36,590 nucleotides of DNA from an uncultured Ruminococcus sp. (GTDB lineage: Bacteria; Bacillota; Clostridia; Oscillospirales; Ruminococcaceae), in contig CAKSJP010000022.1 in the NCBI GenBank assembly GCA_934463425.1, positions 1-36,590 of the forward strand, in the 5' to 3' direction. Under the pieces are notes generated by a model. That model was given only the letters and a program-made list of their open reading frames with translations. It made no database searches and was not told the DNA's origin. A program made the translations under genes and the position numbers. This document shows, piece by piece, positions 8,092-14,133 of this stretch (the stretch's first letter is position 1; every line of letters begins with the position of its first letter).

Positions 8092-10386
8092 ATGAACATT
8101 CCTGAGTTATTGCAGCAGCTGACCCTGGAGGAAAAGGCAAGCCTTTGTTCCGGCGGCGATTTCTGGCACACCAAGGCCATCCAGCGTCTGGACATCCCGG
8201 CGATGATGATGAGCGACGGGCCCCACGGACTGCGCAAGCAGGACGAGACGGGCGACCATCTGGGTGTCAACGACAGCATCAAGGCGGTCTGCTTTCCTGC
8301 CGGATGCGCCACCGCCTCGTCCTTTGACCGGGCGCTGGTGGAGCGCATGGGCAGAGCCCTGGGCAACGAGTGCCAGGCGGAAAACGTCGGCGTTCTGCTG
8401 GGGCCGGCGGTGAACATCAAGCGTTCGCCCCTCTGCGGCAGAAACTTTGAGTATTACTCCGAAGACCCCTACGTTGCCGGCGAAATGGCCACCGCCTTCA
8501 TCCAGGGCGTACAGAGCCAGGGCGTGGGCACCAGCATCAAGCATTTTTATGCCAACAACCAGGAGCACCGCCGCATGAGCAGCTCCTCGGAAATGAACGA
8601 ACGCACCGCCCGGGAGATCTATCTGGCTGCCTTTGCGCGTCCCATCCGCAAGGCGAGACCGTGGACGGTCATGTGCGCCTATAACCGCATCAACGGCGTT
8701 TATGCCGCGGAAAACAAGGAAGCTCTCACGGATATTCTCCGGGGCGAGTGGAATTTCAACGGCATTGTCGTCAGCGACTGGGGCGCAGTCAACGACCGTG
8801 TGGCAGATCTGGAAGCCGGCATGGATCTGGAAATGCCCTCTTCCTTCGGCATGCGCGATGTGGAGATCGTCAAGGCGGTGCGCTGCGGCAGACTGCCGGA
8901 AGCCGTTCTGGACAGAGCAGTCACACGCATTTTGCGCGTGGTGCAGTGCTATCTGGACGGCAGACGGCCGGGCGCGGTGTTCGACCGGGATGCAGACCAC
9001 GAGCTGGCCCGGGAGATCGCTGCCCAGTGCATGGTGCTGCTGAAAAACGAGGAAAGCATCCTGCCCCTGGACAAAACTGTTCCGGCGGCGTTTATCGGAA
9101 AGTTCGCCAAGTCGCCCCGGTTCCAGGGCGGCGGCAGCTCCCACATCAACTGCCACAAGGTGGAGTCGGCGCTGGAAATGGCGAAGGACTATCCGGTCAC
9201 CTATGCCCAGGGCTATGAGACCGCGGACGATGTGATCCGGGACGACCTCATGGCAGAGGCTGTGGCGGCGGCAAAGGCAGCGAAGGTGGCTGTGGTATTT
9301 GCCGGACTGCCGGACACCTTTGAATCCGAGGGCTATGACCGGGAGCACATGCGGCTGCCTGACTGTCAGAATGCCCTCATTGAGGCAGTGGCAAGGGCAA
9401 ATCCCAACACGGTGGTAGTGCTCCACGGCGGTTCGCCGGTGGAAATGCCCTGGCTGGGACTGGTCAAGGGCGTTCTGGAAGCATACCTCTGCGGTCAGGC
9501 CGTGGGCGGCGCAACGGTGCAGATCCTGTACGGCGACGTGAACCCCAGCGGCCATCTGGCGGAGACGTTTCCGGTAAGGCTGGAGGACAATCCGTCCTAT
9601 GTGGCATATCAGGGCGAGGGCGATGTGACGGAATACCGGGAGGGTGTTTTTGTGGGCTACCGCTATTACACCACCAAGAAAATGCCGGTGCTGTTCCCCT
9701 TCGGCTACGGACTGAGCTATACCACCTTTGCCATCTCCAATCTGCGGACAGAGCGGGACGAGTATCAGTCCCACGATATCATGACTGTCTCGGTGGATGT
9801 GACCAACACGGGAGACCGCGCCGGAAAGGAAGTGGTGCAGCTGTATGTCCTGCCCCAGACCAAGACCGACGCGGTACAGCGTCCGGTGCAGGAGCTCCGG
9901 GACTTTGAAAAGGTCGAGCTCCAGCCGGGTGAGACCAAGACAGTGACCTTTACCCTGCACAACAGCAGTGCGTTCTCCTATTACTGCTCCCAGAAAAAGC
10001 GCTGGGTCGTAGAATCCGGCGTGTACAAGCTGGCAGCCGGAAACGCATCCGATCACCTCACCGCAGAGAAAAATATCCGCATCCACGGCGAGCGGGCGCT
10101 TCCTGCGGAAATCACACTGAACACTACCATCGGCGACATCCTGCGCATTCCCGGCGCGGATCAGGAGATCGTGAAGTATGCCGGCGCATTCGGCATGAAC
10201 AGCGGTTCTGATGAAAACGCAATGGGAGAAAGCACCGCAGACATGATGGAAGCCATGATGCGATACATGCCGATCCGCGGCTTGCTCTCCTTTGGAGGCG
10301 GCAAGGTCTCCATTGCAGATTGCAAGGCGCTTGTGGAAAAGCTGAACGTCCTTCTGGAACAGGCAAACCTGGACAACAGGGACTGA
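8092..10386 (+). CDS. GH3 beta-glucosidase (BglB-like)
   Basis: 764 aa with no signal peptide. The N-terminal GH3 barrel has the substrate-binding KHF..NNQE..R segment (K150-H151) and the nucleophile D229 in VVSDWG. The alpha/beta sandwich domain follows (about 310-550), then a fibronectin III-like domain (about 565-680) and a C-terminal extension of about 85 aa of the TIGD type found in BglB-like enzymes. It probably hydrolyses cytoplasmic cello-oligosaccharides or other beta-glucosides; the exact sugar is inference. AGGAGGT precedes the ATG. The 123-bp gap to GH42 holds only a short CCCG-GAAA-CGGG hairpin with TTTT (about 8036-8051), at most a weak attenuator, so the two genes are likely co-transcribed. 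Confidence 0.92.
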   Translation: MNIPELLQQLTLEEKASLCSGGDFWHTKAIQRLDIPAMMMSDGPHGLRKQDETGDHLGVNDSIKAVCFPAGCATASSFDRALVERMGRALGNECQAENVGVLLGPAVNIKRSPLCGRNFEYYSEDPYVAGEMATAFIQGVQSQGVGTSIKHFYANNQEHRRMSSSSEMNERTAREIYLAAFARPIRKARPWTVMCAYNRINGVYAAENKEALTDILRGEWNFNGIVVSDWGAVNDRVADLEAGMDLEMPSSFGMRDVEIVKAVRCGRLPEAVLDRAVTRILRVVQCYLDGRRPGAVFDRDADHELAREIAAQCMVLLKNEESILPLDKTVPAAFIGKFAKSPRFQGGGSSHINCHKVESALEMAKDYPVTYAQGYETADDVIRDDLMAEAVAAAKAAKVAVVFAGLPDTFESEGYDREHMRLPDCQNALIEAVARANPNTVVVLHGGSPVEMPWLGLVKGVLEAYLCGQAVGGATVQILYGDVNPSGHLAETFPVRLEDNPSYVAYQGEGDVTEYREGVFVGYRYYTTKKMPVLFPFGYGLSYTTFAISNLRTERDEYQSHDIMTVSVDVTNTGDRAGKEVVQLYVLPQTKTDAVQRPVQELRDFEKVELQPGETKTVTFTLHNSSAFSYYCSQKKRWVVESGVYKLAAGNASDHLTAEKNIRIHGERALPAEITLNTTIGDILRIPGADQEIVKYAGAFGMNSGSDENAMGESTADMMEAMMRYMPIRGLLSFGGGKVSIADCKALVEKLNVLLEQANLDNRD

Positions 10387-10440
10387 GTCAACACTGCGCA
10401 GGCTTTGCGCGGTGCTGCTGAAAGACATCTTCTCCACCTT

Positions 10441-11229
10441 TCATTGCAGGCGGCGCATATCGGGGCAACGACCGGTATGCGCCGTTTGCTGTGTACCGGC
10501 GACCCGGATGTTGCAGAACACTGTCACCGAAAGCACGGCACGGGGCAGCAGCCACGGGATCGTCACCAGCGGCAGCATCTGGACGGCGTACCAGCCCAAC
10601 AGCGCCAGCAGTTCCTTTCTGCCGCCGCGCATGATCTTCAGGGCGGCAAAGGGAATATGCCAGACGGGCAGTTCCGGACAGGCAAAGCAGACAAAGGGCG
10701 CACACCACAGCCCCAGGCAAACATACACCCAGCCCAAAAGGCAGAGCGTCCCCAACAGCAGAAGCTGCACGGCGGCGAACAGATAGGGGGCGCTTTCGGC
10801 ATGGGCTGCGCCGGTTTTCGCCAGTGCATATGCGCCGAACAGGCAGAGAGCCGCCGGCTGGAGCGAAATCGTCCGCAGCAGGGTACAGCACAGGGCTGTC
10901 CCGAAGCGTCTGCCCATGCCGGGTGCTTTTCCGCCGAGCAGCAGCGAGATCGCTGCGGTGCAGCGCACCCAGAGCGACCAGCTGCACCAGTTCCAGCACA
11001 GCCACGCCGGGACGAGCCAGCAAAGCTGTATCAGCCGCCACAGGACTGCCTGCTCTGTCAGCAGCGCCGCAGCCGGGATGCCCCGGAAACGGAGCAGCAG
11101 CACGGCGGCAAAAAGCTCCAGCAGCCACAGCATGCCGCCCAGCCACACCACGCCCCAACAGGCACGGAACAGCCCGGGACAGTGATGCAGGGTCTGGCCG
11201 GCAAACTGCTGATTCTGACGGATCTGCAT
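10441..11229 (-). CDS. Polytopic membrane protein of unknown function
   Basis: 262 aa, very rich in Leu, Trp, Cys and Ala, with about six hydrophobic segments (near residues 24-50, 60-85, 110-140, 145-180, 185-200 and 210-240) separated by short Arg/Lys loops such as KIMRGGRKE. I do not recognise the family. The GGAGGTG seven bases before the ATG, and this hydrophobic pattern compared with the Arg-rich alternative frames, support this reading. It is transcribed convergently to GH3 and divergently from the pseudouridine synthase. Confidence 0.6.
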   Translation of the reverse strand: MQIRQNQQFAGQTLHHCPGLFRACWGVVWLGGMLWLLELFAAVLLLRFRGIPAAALLTEQAVLWRLIQLCWLVPAWLCWNWCSWSLWVRCTAAISLLLGGKAPGMGRRFGTALCCTLLRTISLQPAALCLFGAYALAKTGAAHAESAPYLFAAVQLLLLGTLCLLGWVYVCLGLWCAPFVCFACPELPVWHIPFAALKIMRGGRKELLALLGWYAVQMLPLVTIPWLLPRAVLSVTVFCNIRVAGTQQTAHTGRCPDMRRLQ

Positions 11230-11298
11230 GATGATTCACCTCCGGTGGGATCTCTGCTGCAAGTATGCCCCGTCCGGCGCATTTTATACGAAGCCAGG

Positions 11299-11319
11299 GC
11301 AGCACTGCACCAGTGCTGC
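11299..11319 (+). other. Perfect hairpin in the leader of the pseudouridine synthase gene
   Basis: GCAGCACTG, a 3-nt loop and CAGTGCTGC form a 9-bp stem ending about 22 bases before the TTG start. It may be a leader stem-loop or a dimer-binding site in the divergent intergenic region; no promoter was assigned. Confidence 0.35.
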
Positions 11320-11341
11320 GCACCCAAAAGGAAGTGATTTT

Positions 11342-12175
11342 TTGTCAGAACTGCATTTTCACATGGATCAGCCCCACCCCATGCCGCTGGAACAGTTTCT
11401 CCGGCGGCACAAGGGCGTTTCGCACCGGATGCTGGTACGGCTCAAGCGCATTCCCGGCGGCATCTGCTGCAACGGCGCGCCCATCCGCACCATCGACCCG
11501 GTACAGCCGGGAGACGAGATCGTCCTCACGGACCGTGAGGCAGGTTCCGCCCTGGTGCCCTCTGCGGCCGCTGTCCCCATTCTGGGCGAAACAGACAGCT
11601 ATATCGTCTACAACAAGCCGGCGCACATGCCGGTGCATCCCTCGCAGGGACACCATGACGACACCCTGGGGAATGTTTTTGCGGCGCAGTTCCCCCATCT
11701 GCCCTTTCGTCCGGTCTATCGGCTGGACAGCGGCACCAGCGGCATCTGTCTCATTGCAAAGTCTGCCTATGCCGCAAAGCTGCTCCAGGGCAGCACCCAA
11801 AAGACCTATTTCGCCCTGGTCTGGGGTGTACTCTCTGCCGGCGGCACGATATCTGCGCCCATCGGCCGGGAGGACGGCTCTGTGATCCGGCGCTGTGTCC
11901 GCCGGGACGGAAAGCCGGCGGTGACGCACTACACGCCGCTGCGGCACAATGCCCGTTACACCCTGCTGTCCCTGGAGCTGGAAACGGGACGCACCCACCA
12001 GATCCGGGTGCACATGGCGTATCTGGGGCATCCTCTCGCCGGAGACACCTTATACGGCGGCACGGGAGAGTTTTCTCACCACATGCTGCACTGCGGTACA
12101 CTGGAATTTTCTGACCCGGAGACCGGAGCACTGCGGCGGTTTGCTGCGCCCTGGGCGGCGGAAAAGCTTCTGTAA
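11342..12175 (+). CDS. RluA-family RNA pseudouridine synthase
   Basis: About 277 aa. An S4-like RNA-binding segment (about 14-62) precedes the catalytic domain, with the catalytic Asp D129 in YRLDSGTSG (usually HRLD), the KPAHMPVHP motif and the ETGRTHQIRVHMAYLGHPLAGD motif. It isomerises uridine to pseudouridine in rRNA or tRNA; the target is not predictable. I chose the TTG start because AAGGA stands about eight bases before it. The next ATG (11363) has no SD and would cut into the N-terminus, and upstream ATGs overlap the divergent promoter region. The alternative starts remain open. Confidence 0.85.
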   Translation: MSELHFHMDQPHPMPLEQFLRRHKGVSHRMLVRLKRIPGGICCNGAPIRTIDPVQPGDEIVLTDREAGSALVPSAAAVPILGETDSYIVYNKPAHMPVHPSQGHHDDTLGNVFAAQFPHLPFRPVYRLDSGTSGICLIAKSAYAAKLLQGSTQKTYFALVWGVLSAGGTISAPIGREDGSVIRRCVRRDGKPAVTHYTPLRHNARYTLLSLELETGRTHQIRVHMAYLGHPLAGDTLYGGTGEFSHHMLHCGTLEFSDPETGALRRFAAPWAAEKLL

Positions 12176-12246
12176 CCGGCGAAAAATCGGCAAATTTGCC
12201 CGAATCTGTCGCTACGGCGGGGAGAGTTTTCTCCCAATCTGCCCCA

Positions 12247-12276
12247 TTGACTTTTAAGGGAAATATATGCTATAAT
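12247..12276 (+). promoter_or_regulatory. Promoter of the DUF2798 gene
   Basis: TTGACT (12247-12252) and TATAAT (12271-12276) are 18 bp apart. The predicted start near 12283 leaves a leader of about 160 nt. Confidence 0.8.
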
Positions 12277-12282
12277 AGAAAC

Positions 12283-12438
12283 CGGATAGATGGTTGCACG
12301 GGGCGTTTGCCGCCCGGTGTCATTGGAAACGCACATTCTCCGGAATGATTCACGAACAACACGCTAGCCGCAAGAACCTGTCTGCATCTTGGCGCAGACC
12401 GGACGGCTGTGCACAGGTGCGCGAATCATTTAGGAGGA
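12283..12438 (+). promoter_or_regulatory. Long structured 5' leader, possible riboswitch or attenuator
   Basis: The leader of about 160 nt has no ORF of note. AATGATTC (12344-12351) pairs perfectly with GAATCATT (12423-12430), closing a domain that ends two bases before the AGGAGG SD. Inside are GTCTGC/GCAGAC (12380-12385/12394-12399), AGCCG/CGGCT (12366-12370/12404-12408) and ACCTG/CAGGT (12376-12380/12414-12418). The last two cross each other, so they form either a pseudoknot or alternative folds. A competing CATTC/GAATG hairpin (12333-12347) could break the closing stem. I compared it by eye with the common riboswitch cores (cobalamin, FMN, TPP, SAM, THF, guanidine, Mn, glycine, lysine) and found no match. 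Confidence 0.55.
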
Positions 12439-12445
12439 TTTTTTT

Positions 12446-12946
12446 ATGCCCAAAAACAAAGTACAAGAAGTGATCTTCACCATTCTCATGGTATTCGTCA
12501 TGGTCTATGCCATGATCTGCTACAACATCGCCCTGGAGACCGGCGGCATGACCAACGCCGTCTTTCTCCACGCCTTCGGCGAGCTGCCTCTGATGATGCC
12601 CATTGCCTTTCTGCTGGACTTTTTCCTGGTGGGCGGTCTGGCGAAAAAGGCGGCATTCCGCATCGTGAACCCGGAAAAGGACAATCCGTTTCATCTGGTG
12701 CTGGCGATCTCGGCAGTGTCCGTCCTGCTCATGTGTCCGCTGATGAGTCTGGCGGCAACGCTGTTGTTCAAGCATGCCGGTGCGCAGGTCATTGCTGTCT
12801 GGTTTGAGACCACGGCAAAGAACTTCCCCATGGCGCTGCTATGGCAGTTGTTTTTCGCCGGCCCGCTGGTGCGGTTTGTGTTCCGGCACATAACGGCACT
12901 GGCACAGCCCCGGAAAAAGGCGGCTGCGGCAGCAGAAGAGGCTTAA
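12446..12946 (+). CDS. DUF2798 family membrane protein
   Basis: 166 aa with four hydrophobic segments (about 9-30, 47-68, 85-108 and 122-145). It carries the family-like opening FTILMVFVMVYAMICYNIAL and GGMTNAVF...ELPLMMPIAF. The ends are basic and Ala/Lys-rich. The function is unknown. AGGAGG stands before the ATG at the end of the structured leader, which suggests control at translation initiation. A strong terminator follows 10 bases after the stop, so the gene is monocistronic. Confidence 0.85.
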   Translation: MPKNKVQEVIFTILMVFVMVYAMICYNIALETGGMTNAVFLHAFGELPLMMPIAFLLDFFLVGGLAKKAAFRIVNPEKDNPFHLVLAISAVSVLLMCPLMSLAATLLFKHAGAQVIAVWFETTAKNFPMALLWQLFFAGPLVRFVFRHITALAQPRKKAAAAAEEA

Positions 12947-12955
12947 AAGCTACAG

Positions 12956-13011
12956 AAAACCCGTTCCATTTTGCTGCGGAGGCGGCAGAATGGAACGGGT
13001 TTTGGTTTTTT
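12956..13011 (+). terminator. Terminator of the DUF2798 gene
   Basis: AAAACCCGTTCCATT pairs perfectly over 15 bp with AATGGAACGGGTTTT, followed by GGTTTTTT. This is one of the strongest terminators in the window. Confidence 0.9.
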
Positions 13012-13033
13012 GGAAAAGGGGTTTGCAGCATGC

Positions 13034-13052
13034 GGGCGAACGATGTTCGCCT
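13034..13052. repeat. REP-like palindrome, copy 2
   Basis: GGGCGAAC-GAT-GTTCGCCT, an 8-bp stem with one terminal G-U. It lies just before the promoter of toxin-like unit B, in the same context as copies 1 and 3. Confidence 0.7.
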
Positions 13053-13063
13053 CTACGGTGAAT

Positions 13064-13092
13064 TTGACATTTTTCGTCAGGTGTGGTATACT
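13064..13092 (+). promoter_or_regulatory. Promoter of toxin-like unit B
   Basis: TTGACA (13064-13069) and TATACT (13087-13092) with a 17-bp spacer, a near-perfect sigma-A promoter. The mRNA would start near 13099 and carry a leader of about 88 nt. Confidence 0.88.
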
Positions 13093-13148
13093 GAGATTCT
13101 GAGGGCATACCTGAAACGGTAGGCGGTCAAATCTTTTTCTGATTTTTG

Positions 13149-13180
13149 CTCCCACTGCTCATTGGAACAGATGGGAGGTG
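13149..13180 (+). promoter_or_regulatory. SD-sequestering hairpin of unit B
   Basis: CTCCCA (13149-13154) pairs with TGGGAG (13172-13177), which is part of the SD GGGAGG. CTG/CAG continues the stem around a bulged A. The loop sequence differs from unit C while the pairing to the SD is kept. Hiding the SD in the full-length mRNA is a known trait of type I toxins. Confidence 0.65.
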
Positions 13181-13186
13181 ATCGGT

Positions 13187-13324
13187 ATGATGGATCAATA
13201 CATCACCTTTGGTGATTTGCTGAAGATCGGCAGTTTTCTGCTAGATTGCATCAGTGTGATCTTATACATTTACTATAATCATAAAAATAGTAATCAGAAT
13301 CACCACGGCAAGAAAAAGAAATAA
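13187..13324 (+). CDS. Small membrane peptide B, probable type I toxin
   Basis: 45 aa: MMDQYITFGDLLKI, then a hydrophobic helix GSFLLDCISVILYIYY (about 15-30), then a polar tail ending in GKKKK. GGGAGG stands eight bases before the ATG. Size, a single membrane helix, a Lys-rich end, a stop directly followed by a terminator hairpin and an opposing antisense promoter match the holin-like/TxpA/Fst type I toxins of Firmicutes. It differs almost entirely from peptide C in sequence although promoter, leader and terminator are shared. Toxicity is inference. Confidence 0.7.
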   Translation: MMDQYITFGDLLKIGSFLLDCISVILYIYYNHKNSNQNHHGKKKK

Positions 13325-13409
13325 CCGCCCATAAGCGACCAAACTTGCGGCGGTTAAGTCTTTAACTTAAGCGGTGGGAGCAGACCGTCTACTGGTATGC
13401 TCTCTCTTT
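13313..13409 (-). ncRNA. Candidate antisense RNA (antitoxin) of unit B
   Basis: From the promoter at 13416-13444 a minus-strand RNA would start near 13409. It would run through the complement of the toxin mRNA 3' end and stop at the AACCGCC/GGCGGTT hairpin followed by ATTTCTTTTT. Length is about 97 nt. The hairpin loop carries UUUGGUCGC, which contains a YUNR (UUGG) U-turn motif common in antisense RNAs that start pairing by loop contacts. The first 34 or so nucleotides are identical to the unit C antisense RNA. Confidence 0.65.
13323..13355. terminator. Bidirectional terminator hairpin of unit B
   Basis: AACCGCC (13323-13329) pairs with GGCGGTT (13349-13355). It overlaps the stop codon of peptide B and has a T-rich side on the minus strand; the plus-strand side is less T-rich. 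The loop AAGCGACCAAACTTG is identical to that of unit C. Confidence 0.7.
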
Positions 13410-13415
13410 ATCTTT

Positions 13416-13444
13416 ATTATACGCCAGAATGAAGCGTTTGTCAA
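13416..13444 (-). promoter_or_regulatory. Antisense RNA promoter of unit B
   Basis: On the minus strand TTGACA (13439-13444) and TATAAT (13416-13421) are exactly 17 bp apart, a perfect consensus promoter pointing at the 3' end of the toxin-like gene. Confidence 0.88.
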
Positions 13445-13504
13445 GGGGTTTTTGCCGGAAAAATGCAGCGGTTTTGGTTTTTGGGAAAGGGTTTTGCAGC
13501 ATGC

Positions 13505-13523
13505 GGGCGAACGATGTTCGCCC
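13505..13523. repeat. REP-like palindrome, copy 3
   Basis: GGGCGAAC-GAT-GTTCGCCC, a perfect 8-bp stem, just before the promoter of unit C. Confidence 0.7.
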
Positions 13524-13534
13524 CTACGGTGAAT

Positions 13535-13563
13535 TTGACATTTTTCGCTAGATGTGATATACT
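13535..13563 (+). promoter_or_regulatory. Promoter of toxin-like unit C
   Basis: TTGACA (13535-13540) and TATACT (13558-13563) with a 17-bp spacer. The mRNA would start near 13570 and have a leader of about 74 nt. Confidence 0.88.
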
Positions 13564-13607
13564 GAGATTCTGAGGGCATACCTGAAACGGTAGGCGGTTT
13601 GTTTCTG

Positions 13608-13636
13608 CTCCCATGATTTTTTATAATCGATGGGAG
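13608..13636 (+). promoter_or_regulatory. SD-sequestering hairpin of unit C
   Basis: CTCCCAT (13608-13614) pairs with ATGGGAG (13630-13636), with GATT/AATC inside. The second arm contains most of the SD GGGAGG (13632-13637), so translation would be blocked until the fold is opened or the 5' end removed. Confidence 0.7.
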
Positions 13637-13643
13637 GTGATGC

Positions 13644-13733
13644 ATGATGATGGATGTAGTTTCCTTTATCGTAAGCATTCTTTGTAATGTTTTTCGTGCG
13701 ATTCTTGCATACTTAACATACAAAAAGAAATAA
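13644..13733 (+). CDS. Small membrane peptide C, probable type I toxin
   Basis: 29 aa: MMMDVVSFIVSILCNVFRAI continuing LAYLTYKKK, essentially one membrane helix with a Lys-rich C-terminus. GGGAGG precedes the first ATG by six bases; three ATG codons in a row make the exact start uncertain. The stop codon runs into the terminator hairpin, and a perfect antisense promoter faces the gene. The partial copy at the left window edge begins with the same residues. The architecture matches holin-like/TxpA-type type I toxins; the toxic effect is inferred. Confidence 0.7.
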   Translation: MMMDVVSFIVSILCNVFRAILAYLTYKKK

Positions 13734-13818
13734 CCGCCCCTAAGCGACCAAACTTGTAACGGTTATTTTTAACTAAAACTTGATGGGAGCAGACCGTCTA
13801 CTGGTATGCTCTCTCTTT
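13722..13818 (-). ncRNA. Candidate antisense RNA (antitoxin) of unit C
   Basis: It starts near 13818 from the consensus promoter at 13825-13853 and ends at the AATAACCG/CGGTTATT hairpin with TCTTTTT near 13722, about 97 nt. It overlaps the toxin mRNA 3' end by about 45 nt. Its 5' part contains CTCCCATC, which can also pair over 8 bases with GATGGGAG at the toxin SD. One RNA could therefore act both at the 3' end and at the ribosome site. Confidence 0.65.
13729..13770. terminator. Bidirectional terminator of unit C
   Basis: AATAACCG (13729-13736) pairs with CGGTTATT (13760-13767). TTT follows on the plus strand and TCTTTTT on the minus strand, so it can end both the toxin mRNA and the antisense RNA. 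Confidence 0.8.
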
Positions 13819-13824
13819 ATCTTT

Positions 13825-13853
13825 ATTATACGCCAGAATGAAGCGTTTGTCAA
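13825..13853 (-). promoter_or_regulatory. Antisense RNA promoter of unit C
   Basis: On the minus strand TTGACA (13848-13853) and TATAAT (13825-13830) with a 17-bp spacer; perfect consensus. Confidence 0.88.
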
Positions 13854-13913
13854 GGGGTTTTTGCCGGAAAAATGCAGCGGTTTTGGTTTTTGGGAAAGGG
13901 TTTTGCAGCATGC

Positions 13914-13932
13914 GGGCGAACGATGTTCGCCC
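13914..13932. repeat. REP-like palindrome, copy 4
   Basis: GGGCGAAC-GAT-GTTCGCCC at the right end of the array. The sequence after CTACGGTG diverges from the other copies, marking the module boundary. Confidence 0.7.
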
Positions 13933-14041
13933 CTACGGTGTAATCTTGTACATTTTATACGCATTTTTTGCGCGATTTCCTGAAATGCGGCGCGGCGCAG
14001 GAGAACGATCAAAAAATCTGTGTAAAATTGTAAAAAAGCAC

Positions 14042-14070
14042 TTGTATTTTGCTCGTCCCTATGCTATAAT
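14042..14070 (+). promoter_or_regulatory. Promoter of the cellobiose phosphorylase gene
   Basis: TTGTAT (14042-14047) and a perfect TATAAT (14065-14070) with a 17-bp spacer; the start would be near 14077. Confidence 0.75.
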
Positions 14071-14080
14071 AAAAGTACTG

Positions 14081-14100
14081 GCCAGGGATATGTGCCTGGC
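14081..14100 (+). other. 5' stem-loop of the cellobiose phosphorylase mRNA
   Basis: GCCAGG pairs with CCTGGC across an 8-nt loop only a few bases after the predicted start. 5'-terminal stem-loops often stabilise abundant mRNAs, which fits the codon style of this gene. Confidence 0.5.
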
Positions 14101-14133
14101 AAATCTTACTATTTTACGAAAAGGAGTTTCCCC

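Larger units (their letters stand above)
13375..13531. repeat. 157-bp direct repeat, left copy
   Basis: This segment appears identical to 13784-13940, 409 bp downstream. It contains the antisense promoter, a GC-poor spacer and the REP-like palindrome. It forms the boundary between toxin-like units B and C. Confidence 0.85.
13784..13940. repeat. 157-bp direct repeat, right copy
   Basis: Appears identical to 13375-13531. After 13940 the similarity stops, so this copy ends the array with a REP-like palindrome but without a third toxin-like gene on this side. Confidence 0.85.

Noticed and set aside
8107..10437. 776-aa open frame on the minus strand
   Set aside because: Antisense of the GH3 gene; His/Arg-rich with no recognisable domain.
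10388..11323. 311-aa minus-strand alternative frame to the membrane protein
   Set aside because: Arg/Pro-rich shadow frame without an SD; the 10441-11229 frame has GGAGGTG and clear membrane segments.
12283..12438. Cobalamin riboswitch before the DUF2798 gene
   Set aside because: A CCTGTCTGC stretch is faintly similar to the B12-box end, but the GCCACTG core and the rest of the conserved junction are missing.
13012..13940. CRISPR array
   Set aside because: The repeats are about 150 bp with only two copies and the intervals contain promoters and coding sequence; there are no 25-40 bp repeats with uniform spacers.
13012..13940. Insertion sequence or transposon
   Set aside because: No transposase frame or clear target-site duplication is visible; only non-autonomous spread remains possible.
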